The translations under genes and the position numbers were made by a program. Positions 1 to 5,189 of a DNA stretch of 5,189 bases are shown piece after piece. The notes under the pieces are model-generated. The model worked only from the letters and a program-made list of their open reading frames with translations. It did no database searches and had not been told where the DNA came from. The number at the start of each line of letters is the position of its first letter. Position 1 is the stretch's first letter. Source of the DNA: JAAHGY01 sp051439365. GTDB lineage: Bacteria > Cyanobacteriota > Cyanobacteriia > CAKZMO01. Where the stretch lies: contig JBFRWC010000067.1 in assembly GCA_051439365.1 (NCBI GenBank), forward strand, positions 1 to 5,189, written 5' to 3'.

Positions 1-1688
1 CCTATAGCGATCGCGGCAAAGTCCCTGTAGAGCCGTTATTGTCAACCCAGTGGTTTATCAAAATTCGACCCATGGCCGATCGCGCCTTGGATTTCCTCGA
101 CAAGCACACTGACCCCGTTTTTGTCCCGGAACGCTGGACGAAAGTGTACCGGGACTGGCTGGTGGCCCTGAAAGACTGGTGTATTTCCCGGCAACTGTGG
201 TGGGGGCATCAGATCCCGGCTTGGTACATCGTCAGTGAAACGGGCGGAGAAATTACCGATTCTACCCCGTTTGTGGTGGCGGAAAATGCTGAAGCCGCCC
301 TGGAAATGGCGGAAGAACAGTTTGGTGAAGAGATTGAAATTAAGCAAGATCCCGACGTGCTAGACACCTGGTTTTCATCGGGGCTATGGCCTTTCTCCAC
401 CATGGGCTGGCCGGAGAAAACCAAGGATTTAGCCACCTACTACCCCACCACGACCCTGGTCACCGGCTTTGACATCATCTTCTTTTGGGTGGCCCGAATG
501 ACGATGATGGCAGGGGAATTTACTGGAAAAATGCCCTTCAGCACGGTGTATATTCACGGCTTGGTACGGGCCGAAGACGGCCAGAAAATGTCCAAGTCTA
601 AGGGCAATGGGATTGACCCGCTGGTGTTGATTGATAAGTACGGCACCGATGCCCTGCGCTATACCTTGGTGCGGGAAGTGGCGGGGGCAGGACAGGATAT
701 TCGCTTGGCCTACGATCGCAAAACGGACGAGTCAGAGTCGGTGGAAGCGGCCCGAAACTTTACCAACAAGATTTGGAATGCCTCCCGCTTTGTGATGATG
801 AATCTGGACGGTCAAACCCCAGAGGATTTGGGTGGGCCGGATGTAGAGGCGTTGGAACTCTGTGACCAGTGGATCTTGTCTCGCTTCCATCAAACGGTGC
901 AGCGGGTCAGCAACTATGTCGATAATTTTGGTATGGGGGAAGCGGCCAAGGAGCTCTATGATTTCACTTGGCGTGATTTCTGCGATTGGTATATCGAGCT
1001 GGTAAAGTCTCGCCTGTTCAACAAAGAGACTCCCAGTCGGGTGGTGGCTCAACAAACTCTGGCCTATGTGCTGGATGGGATTCTTAAGCTACTCCATCCA
1101 TTTATGCCCCACATTACCGAGGAAGTGTGGCAGACTTTGAATCAGTGTACGCCAGAGGATGAGTGGGTGTTGGCGATCGCCGCTTATCCCAAACCCAATT
1201 CTGCTCTAATCAGCAATGACCTAGAGCAGCAGTTTGATCTACTCATCGACACCATTCGCACCATTCGTAACCTCCGGGCTGAGGCGGGAGTCAAACCTAA
1301 TCTCAAAGTGGAGACCATTCTCCAAAGCGAAAACGAACAAGAGCGGCAAATTCTCAGCCGTGGCGAGATCTACATCAAAGACTTGGCTAAAGTGGGAACC
1401 CTCACCATTACGGATACCGCTCCTCAGCAAAAAATGTTTGCAGGGGTGACAGGTACGGTGCAGGTGCTCATGCCACTGGAAGGTTTGGTGGATGTGGATG
1501 CTCTCAGAGCCAAACTAGAGAAAGACCTGAAAAAGGTGGACGGAGAAATGAAATCCTTGCAAGGGCGATTGAATAATCCCAAGTTTGTGGAGCAAGCTCC
1601 AGAGACTGTGGTGCAGGGGGCACGGGATGCTTTAGCAGAAGCTAAGAAACAAGGGGAGATTCTCAAGGGCCGATTGGAACAACTTTAG
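1..1688 (+). CDS. valS: Valyl-tRNA synthetase (ValRS), C-terminal part, 5' truncated by window edge
   Basis: This class I aminoacyl-tRNA synthetase charges tRNA-Val with valine in the cytoplasm. The frame is open from the window edge (first full codon at 3, YSDRGKVPVEPLLSTQWF), so the TTG at 39 is an internal codon and not the start. About 561 residues are visible of a family usually near 900; the HIGH motif and most of the CP1 editing domain lie upstream. With visible residue 1 at nt 3, I see SRQLWWGH (62-69), DTWFSSGLWPFS (from 121), GFDIIFFWVARM (from 155) and the ATP-binding KMSKS loop (195-199, nt 585-599). An anticodon-binding helical domain follows (about 285-430). The C-terminal coiled-coil arm (about 497-561), rich in Leu, Lys and Glu with NNPKFVEQAPETVV, is typical of ValRS and separates it from IleRS and LeuRS. 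No hydrophobic CAAD-type membrane insertion, known in some cyanobacterial synthetases, appears in the visible part. The gene ends in TAG with no obvious terminator and looks intact. Confidence 0.97.
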   Translation, partial: YSDRGKVPVEPLLSTQWFIKIRPMADRALDFLDKHTDPVFVPERWTKVYRDWLVALKDWCISRQLWWGHQIPAWYIVSETGGEITDSTPFVVAENAEAALEMAEEQFGEEIEIKQDPDVLDTWFSSGLWPFSTMGWPEKTKDLATYYPTTTLVTGFDIIFFWVARMTMMAGEFTGKMPFSTVYIHGLVRAEDGQKMSKSKGNGIDPLVLIDKYGTDALRYTLVREVAGAGQDIRLAYDRKTDESESVEAARNFTNKIWNASRFVMMNLDGQTPEDLGGPDVEALELCDQWILSRFHQTVQRVSNYVDNFGMGEAAKELYDFTWRDFCDWYIELVKSRLFNKETPSRVVAQQTLAYVLDGILKLLHPFMPHITEEVWQTLNQCTPEDEWVLAIAAYPKPNSALISNDLEQQFDLLIDTIRTIRNLRAEAGVKPNLKVETILQSENEQERQILSRGEIYIKDLAKVGTLTITDTAPQQKMFAGVTGTVQVLMPLEGLVDVDALRAKLEKDLKKVDGEMKSLQGRLNNPKFVEQAPETVVQGARDALAEAKKQGEILKGRLEQL

Positions 1689-1769
1689 AGACTCAGTTTT
1701 GCGATCTACTTTTTTGTTCTACTCGTGACAGAGTTCCAGCTCAATAGGGTATTAAGAAATTGATAAATC

Positions 1770-1816
1770 GATGACATTTTGGACTGAAGCAGAGAGATGA
1801 TGATGTGATGACATTT
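1770..1816. repeat. 10-bp direct repeat in the valS-putA intergenic gap
   Basis: GATGACATTT occurs at 1770-1779 and again at 1807-1816, 37 bp start to start, within the 172-bp gap upstream of putA. The copies flank a GATGATGATGTGATG-like stretch, so part of the similarity may be low complexity. It could be a paired operator half for putA control, but no known regulator motif was recognised; in particular there is no GTA-N8-TAC NtcA box in the gap. The repeat itself is certain; a function is speculation. Confidence 0.35.
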
Positions 1817-1860
1817 GCGAAGATGTTGCCTCTCTAGTCATTTCTCCACTTGTTTAGATT

Positions 1861-4800
1861 ATGAACCTTCAGGTTTCTGCTGCTGAATTGTCCACTGTGT
1901 CGGTGTACGAAGACCAAACCCAGGCGATCGCCCGCGAACTTTTGCAGGCCAGCCAAGAAAAGTCATCGTTTCTGGCGAATCTGCGGGACCAGATGCGTTG
2001 GGATGACAAATTACTCAACTGGACGATGGAGAATCCAGGGTTGCGAGTGCAGATGTTTCGGCTGATTGACTGTCTGCCTGCCCTCACCACCAAGGCCGAG
2101 ATCGCCCGTCACATGCAGGATTATCTGAGCGATGAGTCGGTAGAACTGCCCCAAGCGCTGAAGTCGCTGCTGAATTTTGCCAGCCCCGATTCCATGCCGG
2201 GACAGGTGGCGGCGACCACCTTTTCCACTGGGGTGGAAACTTTGGCGCGGAAGTACATTTCGGGGGAGACGCTGAAGCAGGCCACCAAAACTATCGAACA
2301 GCTTCGGAAGCAGTCGATGGCGTTCACAATGGATCTGCTGGGGGAAGCGGTGGTGACGGAGCCGGAAGCTCAAGCCTACCTCACCCAATATCTGGAGCTG
2401 ATTACGGAGTTGACCACAGCGGCGCAACGGTGGAAGGCGGTGCCCCAAATTGATCAGGCAAATGATCAGCCCTTGCCCCAAGTGCAGGTGTCAGTGAAGC
2501 TGACTGCTTTCTATTCCCAGTTCGACCCGCTGGATGTGGAGGGTAGTCAGCAAACAGTGAGCGATCGCCTTCGTACTCTCTTACGCCATGCTAAGGAAAA
2601 AGGGGCAGCCGTTCACTTCGACATGGAGCAGTACCGCTACAAGGATGCCACCTTTGCGACGCTGAAAGACTTGTTGATGGAAGCCGAGTTTCGCGATCGC
2701 GCCGATATTGGTGTCACCATCCAAGCCTACCTGCAGGACAGCTACCAGGATTTGCAGGACTTGATCGGCTGGGCCAAGCAACGGGGCACGCCCATCACGG
2801 TGCGGTTAATCAAAGGAGCCTATTGGGATCAGGAGACGATCCTGGCTCGGCAGAACCATTGGGATACCCCCGTGTTCAATCACAAATCCTCCACCGATGC
2901 CAACTTTGAGCGGATGACTCGGCTGCTGTTGGAAAACCACGAACATATCTATGCGGCGATTGGGAGTCACAATGTTCGGTCTCAGGCCCATGCGATCGCC
3001 ATTGCCCGTGAGTTGGAGATTCCCACCCGACGCATTGAATTACAAGTGCTCTACGGCATGGCGGACAAATTGGCGGCAGCATTGGTAAAACAAGGCTTCC
3101 GGGTGCGAGTCTACTGTCCCTACGGCGACCTGATTCCGGGAATGTCCTACCTGATTCGCCGCTTGCTGGAAAATACTGCCAACACCTCCTTCCTCCGTCA
3201 AAGTTTGGAGGAAACTCCCGTGGATACGCTGCTGGCAATCCCAGAGTGGGGTGAAGGGGATGGCGTGAGTGATGGGGTGGCGAGTGATGGGGTGGTGGGT
3301 GCTACCTCGGAGACTTCGGAGTATATTCCGGCGGCGAATACGGATTATGCGATCGCCCAAAATCGCGACACTGCCTTTGCCGCCATCCGGGAGGTTCGGT
3401 CCCAATTGGGCCGCCCTTACTTACCGCTGATCAATGGGGAATCCGTCCAAACCGATCGCACCCTGTCCTCCGTCAATCCCTCCAAGCCCACGGAAATCAT
3501 TGGCAGCGTCGGTCAAATTACCATTGATCAGGCTGAGACCGCCGTGCAAGCCGCCAAAGCCGCCTTCCAAACTTGGAAGAAGACCCCAGCCCAGGAACGG
3601 GCTGCCATCATTCGTCGGGCGGGAGATTTAATTGAAGCCCGTCGCCATGAACTCAATGCCTGGATGATGTTAGAAGGGGGCAAACCCTTACTGCAAGCCG
3701 ACGGTGAGGTGTCAGAAGCGGCGGATTTTTGTCGTTACTATGCTAGCGAAATGGAGCGACTGGCGGCTGGGGCCAACTATGACGTTGCTGGAGAGCGCGA
3801 TCGCTACCACTATCAACCCAAAGGTCTTGTCCTCGTTGTCTCCCCTTGGAATTTCCCCCTAGCGATTCCCACAGGCATGACGGTTGCTGCTCTCGTGACA
3901 GGTAACTGCGCTATGCTCAAACCTGCGGCCCCCACTGCGGTCATCGCGGCCAAAATTGCCGAAATTCTGGTGGATGCAGGTGTGCCCAAGGGCGTATTCC
4001 AGTATCTCCCTGGTAAAGGCTCCACTGTCGGTAATCACTTGGTCAAGCACCCCGATGTTCACATGATCGTGTTCACGGGTTCCCAAGAAGTCGGCTGCAA
4101 AATCTATGCCGATGCCGCCATTCTGCAACCGGGACAGAAGCACCTGAAGCGCGTCGTGGCGGAAATGGGCGGCAAAAACGCCATCATCGTCGATGAAAGT
4201 GCCGATCTGGATCAAGCCGTGCAGGGTGTGGTCTACTCTGCCTTTGGCTACAGCGGTCAAAAATGTTCCGCTTGCTCCCGCGTCGTGGTGATGAACTCCA
4301 TCTATGATGTATTTGTGGAGCGGTTAGTGGAGGCGACGCGATCGCTCAATGTGGGTGATGCCGAGAAACCCAGCACTTTTGTCGGTCCAGTGATTGATGC
4401 CGTCGCTCGCGATCGCATTCGGCAATATATCGCCCAAGGCAAACAGGAAGCGACCCTCGCCCTAGAACTGCCCTCTCCCGAACCCGGTTATTTCGTCGGC
4501 CCCACCATCTTCACCGATGTGACTCCCAATGCAGCGATCGCCCAAGAGGAAATCTTTGGTCCAGTACTGTCGGTTATCCGGGCTGAGAATTTTGATCAGG
4601 CATTGGCGATCGCCAACGGCACTCACTTCGCCCTCACAGGTGGACTCTATTCCCGTACCCCCGCCCACATCCAACAGGCCAGCACCGACTTTGAAGTCGG
4701 GAACTTGTATATTAACCGCTCGATTACGGGGGCGATCGTAGCTCGGCAACCCTTTGGGGGCTTTAAGCTTTCTGGAGTGGGTTCCAAGGCGGGTGGTCCC

Positions 4801-4887
4801 GATTACTTGCAGCAGTTTCTCGACCCCCGCACCGTCACCGAGAACATTCAGCGACAGGGGTTTGCTCCCATTGATGAGGGGATTTAG
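1861..4887 (+). CDS. putA: Bifunctional proline dehydrogenase / L-glutamate gamma-semialdehyde dehydrogenase (PutA, type A)
   Basis: PutA oxidises proline to glutamate: an FAD-dependent proline dehydrogenase makes P5C and passes electrons to a membrane quinone, and an NAD+-dependent aldehyde dehydrogenase then makes glutamate. The product is 1008 aa, near the size of minimal type A PutA. It lacks an N-terminal ribbon-helix-helix domain, so self-repression as in E. coli is not expected. Order: N-terminal helical arm (about 1-195); PRODH barrel (about 205-445) with VSVKLTAF (210-217), DMEQ (254-257), VRLIKGAYWD (314-323) and YLIRRLLEN (430-438), whose Arg433/Arg434 match the proline-carboxylate ligands; a variable linker (about 446-515); ALDH domain (about 519-985) with SPWNFP (661-666), Lys687, FTGS (738-741), general-base Glu768 in EMGGKN, catalytic Cys802 in GQKCSACSR, Glu897 in EEIFGP and the RQPFGG...SG.GSKAGGP signature (962-980). 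The start is the first ATG after an in-frame TAG at 1855-1857; no Shine-Dalgarno sequence precedes it. No frameshift or missing catalytic residue was seen. Confidence 0.97.
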   Translation: MNLQVSAAELSTVSVYEDQTQAIARELLQASQEKSSFLANLRDQMRWDDKLLNWTMENPGLRVQMFRLIDCLPALTTKAEIARHMQDYLSDESVELPQALKSLLNFASPDSMPGQVAATTFSTGVETLARKYISGETLKQATKTIEQLRKQSMAFTMDLLGEAVVTEPEAQAYLTQYLELITELTTAAQRWKAVPQIDQANDQPLPQVQVSVKLTAFYSQFDPLDVEGSQQTVSDRLRTLLRHAKEKGAAVHFDMEQYRYKDATFATLKDLLMEAEFRDRADIGVTIQAYLQDSYQDLQDLIGWAKQRGTPITVRLIKGAYWDQETILARQNHWDTPVFNHKSSTDANFERMTRLLLENHEHIYAAIGSHNVRSQAHAIAIARELEIPTRRIELQVLYGMADKLAAALVKQGFRVRVYCPYGDLIPGMSYLIRRLLENTANTSFLRQSLEETPVDTLLAIPEWGEGDGVSDGVASDGVVGATSETSEYIPAANTDYAIAQNRDTAFAAIREVRSQLGRPYLPLINGESVQTDRTLSSVNPSKPTEIIGSVGQITIDQAETAVQAAKAAFQTWKKTPAQERAAIIRRAGDLIEARRHELNAWMMLEGGKPLLQADGEVSEAADFCRYYASEMERLAAGANYDVAGERDRYHYQPKGLVLVVSPWNFPLAIPTGMTVAALVTGNCAMLKPAAPTAVIAAKIAEILVDAGVPKGVFQYLPGKGSTVGNHLVKHPDVHMIVFTGSQEVGCKIYADAAILQPGQKHLKRVVAEMGGKNAIIVDESADLDQAVQGVVYSAFGYSGQKCSACSRVVVMNSIYDVFVERLVEATRSLNVGDAEKPSTFVGPVIDAVARDRIRQYIAQGKQEATLALELPSPEPGYFVGPTIFTDVTPNAAIAQEEIFGPVLSVIRAENFDQALAIANGTHFALTGGLYSRTPAHIQQASTDFEVGNLYINRSITGAIVARQPFGGFKLSGVGSKAGGPDYLQQFLDPRTVTENIQRQGFAPIDEGI
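3267..3295 (+). repeat. In-frame 15-bp tandem repeat in the PutA interdomain linker
   Basis: GAGTGATGGGGTGG occurs at 3267-3280 and 3282-3295 with a 15-bp period, so the frame is kept. It encodes two SDGV units inside residues 466-480 (GDGVSDGVASDGVVG). A degenerate earlier unit (GDGV, about 3256-3267) precedes it. The stretch sits between the last PRODH helices and the ALDH domain and is Gly/Asp/Val/Ser-rich, probably a flexible surface linker. The G-rich GATGGGGTG unit resembles the short tandem repeats common in cyanobacterial intergenic DNA, so a small repeat expansion within the gene is plausible. Confidence 0.75.
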
Positions 4888-4950
4888 ATAAACTTGTGAG
4901 AAGTGAGCATTCACGACAGCGAGGCGAAGAAGGCAGACTCGATGAAACCT

Positions 4951-4977
4951 CCCCCACCTGCTAACGCGAGGTGGGGG
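4951..4977 (-). other. Subterminal right-end hairpin of the IS200/IS605 element
   Basis: CCCCCACCT (4951-4959) and AGGTGGGGG (4969-4977) form a perfect 9-bp inverted repeat with a 9-base spacer. Inside the spacer, GC (4960-4961) can also pair with GC (4966-4967) around TAAC. It lies five bases beyond the tnpB stop. IS200/IS605 right ends carry such a hairpin, which TnpA binds as single-stranded DNA; the same sequence usually forms the last stem of the omega-RNA before the guide. A rho-independent terminator for putA or tnpB is less likely, since neither side has a clear T tract. Confidence 0.7.
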
Positions 4978-4982
4978 TGTCG

Positions 4983-5189
4983 TTATGCTAGCTTGAGGGT
5001 CTCTCTACCCCACAAGTCACACAAGACCGCCCGGTTTCGAGGCGATGAGGGGGAACGTTTGCCCCCTGCATCCTGACGGTCCTTTCGGCCAGTCAGCTTC
5101 ATGATTCCTCTCGCGGCAATGTTCTGCGCTCCATTGAGGTCCGCATTGTATTGCTTGCCCGTCGGGAAGACAGAGAGGGCATAATTTTG
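4983..5189 (-). CDS. tnpB: RNA-guided endonuclease TnpB (IS200/IS605 OrfB), C-terminal 68 residues, 5' part outside window
   Basis: TnpB is the RuvC-type, RNA-guided DNA endonuclease of IS200/IS605 elements and the relative of Cas12. The minus-strand frame is open from the right edge (first codon CAA at 5189-5187) to a TAA at 4985-4983. It begins QNYALSVFPTGKQYNADL and continues NGAQNIAARGIMKL. The FPTGKQYNADLNGAQNIAARG block matches the end of the TnpB RuvC domain; Asp17 of the visible part (codon 5141-5139) is the expected third catalytic aspartate. The 17 residues before it hold no cysteine, so the second CxxC knuckle of the usual zinc ribbon is absent, as I recall for one known TnpB subfamily. 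A basic 40-residue tail follows, and its codons overlap strong RNA hairpins. The gene converges on putA with 95 bp between stop codons. Without the rest I cannot say whether it is intact. Confidence 0.88.
   Translation of the reverse strand, partial: QNYALSVFPTGKQYNADLNGAQNIAARGIMKLTGRKDRQDAGGKRSPSSPRNRAVLCDLWGRETLKLA
5048..5067 (-). other. G/C-rich 6-bp hairpin inside the tnpB 3' coding region
   Basis: AGGGGG at 5048-5053 is the exact reverse complement of CCCCCT at 5062-5067, leaving an 8-base loop. It lies five bases from the GAAA hairpin at 5073-5096, within the codons for the AGGKRSP part of the TnpB tail. It is probably the second stem of the omega-RNA scaffold. Confidence 0.55.
5073..5096 (-). 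other. GAAA-tetraloop hairpin inside the tnpB 3' coding region
   Basis: On the minus-strand RNA the arms CTGAC (5096-5092) and GTCAG (5077-5073) pair. After a single bulged base, GGCC pairs with GG-A-CC around a GAAA loop (5086-5083). The nine base pairs with two one-base bulges and a GNRA loop are typical of folded functional RNA. The hairpin overlaps codons for LTGRKDRQ of TnpB. Confidence 0.6.

Larger units (their letters stand above)
7..4613. repeat. Dispersed HIP1 palindromes (GCGATCGC), 12 copies
   Basis: Exact GCGATCGC octamers start at 7, 1173, 1924, 2561, 2693, 2992, 3349, 3797, 4338, 4409, 4534 and 4606. HIP1 is the highly iterated palindrome over-represented in many cyanobacterial chromosomes. 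Two copies lie in the valS part, ten in putA, and none in the intergenic gap or the tnpB end. In putA the octamer falls in all three codon phases, mostly reading Ala-Ile-Ala or Arg/Ser-Asp-Arg. The span given covers the first to the last copy and is not one continuous element. Confidence 0.9.
4948..5096 (-). ncRNA. Putative omega-RNA (reRNA) scaffold overlapping the tnpB 3' end and right end
   Basis: TnpB nucleases use a guide RNA made from the 3' end of tnpB and the transposon right end, with the guide taken from DNA just outside the element. Here the minus-strand transcript of the last 38 or so tnpB codons and the following bases could form five hairpins in a row: 5096-5073, 5067-5048, 5044-5028, 5010-4997 and 4977-4951. 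The first, second and last are strong; the other two have only 4-bp stems. The order, position and length (about 150 nt) match known omega-RNAs. The 5' end, exact 3' junction and expression are inferred. It may instead be no more than a structured transposon end. Confidence 0.5.
4941..5189 (-). mobile_element. Right end of an IS200/IS605-family (IS1341-type) element, continues past window edge
   Basis: The element is recognised by the C-terminal end of a TnpB protein on the minus strand and by a subterminal hairpin after its stop codon. Members of this family carry imperfect palindromes rather than terminal inverted repeats and make no target duplication. The left end, most of tnpB and any tnpA lie beyond the right edge, so whether the element is autonomous cannot be told. 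The outer boundary at about 4941 is an estimate: it should lie a few to about 20 bases outside the hairpin at 4951-4977, but I see no signal that fixes it. The absence of HIP1 sites here, in contrast to putA, fits a foreign origin but the stretch is short. Confidence 0.75.

Noticed and set aside
39..41. TTG at 39 as the start of valS
   Set aside because: The frame stays open to the window edge, and the residues before it (YSDRGKVPVEPL) continue the conserved ValRS sequence, so the gene starts outside the window.
1689..1740. Possible rho-independent terminator after valS (six Ts at 1710-1715)
   Set aside because: There is no stable stem directly before the T run. The only pairing found (GAACAA 1677-1682 with TTGTTC 1714-1719) has a 31-base loop and includes part of the T run.
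1725..1755. Possible sigma-70 promoter for putA (GTGACA and TATTAA)
   Set aside because: The spacer is 19 bp and the -10 element matches only four of six bases, which is too weak to call.
2011..2481. 156-codon minus-strand open frame opposite putA
   Set aside because: It lies entirely opposite a well-conserved coding region, resembles no known family, and its composition is that expected of an antisense shadow.
4261..4275. Second cysteine (Cys805) three residues after the PutA catalytic Cys802
   Set aside because: GQKCSACSR occurs in other P5C dehydrogenases of the Bacillus RocA type as far as I recall, so it is normal family variation.
4462..4914. 150-codon minus-strand open frame across the putA 3' end
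   Set aside because: It is antisense to the conserved ALDH C-terminus and shows no recognisable protein features. It starts just outside putA only because no stop intervenes.
4895..4915. Short palindrome GTGA-GCAT-TCAC just after putA
   Set aside because: A 4-bp stem is expected by chance, with no T tract or other copy in the window to support a role.

Overview
The window looks like ordinary chromosome from a cyanobacterium of moderate G+C. The main evidence is the palindrome GCGATCGC (the cyanobacterial HIP1 octamer), which occurs 12 times in 5.2 kb. The style of the ValRS and PutA proteins, and the absence of a Shine-Dalgarno sequence before putA, fit as well. The genus cannot be fixed from this sequence; a filamentous or Leptolyngbya-like lineage is only a guess.

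Region 1 (1-1688, + strand) is the 3' part of valS, valyl-tRNA synthetase. It enters from beyond the left edge, and about 561 residues are visible: the end of the catalytic core with the KMSKS loop, the anticodon-binding helical domain and the C-terminal coiled-coil arm. Region 2 (1689-1860) is a 172-bp intergenic gap with a 10-bp direct repeat and no convincing terminator or promoter. Region 3 (1861-4887, + strand) is a complete putA. It encodes a bifunctional proline dehydrogenase / L-glutamate-gamma-semialdehyde dehydrogenase that turns proline into glutamate in two channelled steps. All key residues I could check in both active sites are present, and the linker between the two enzymes carries an in-frame 15-bp tandem repeat.

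Region 4 (about 4941-5189, - strand) is the right end of an IS200/IS605-family (IS1341-type) element that runs off the right edge. It contains the last 68 codons of tnpB, including the final RuvC aspartate motif, converging on putA. The tnpB 3' end and the 95 bp after it are densely packed with short inverted repeats on the minus-strand RNA: a GAAA-capped hairpin, a 6-bp G/C-rich hairpin, two smaller ones and a perfect 9-bp terminal hairpin. This is the layout expected of an omega-RNA (reRNA), the guide RNA that TnpB nucleases take from their own 3' end and transposon right end.

valS and putA are unrelated housekeeping and catabolic genes that happen to be adjacent; nothing indicates a shared operon. 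The TnpB/omega-RNA end is the only accessory-type DNA and the most interesting part of the window. TnpB-omega-RNA systems are known in general, so this would be a new example rather than a new class.
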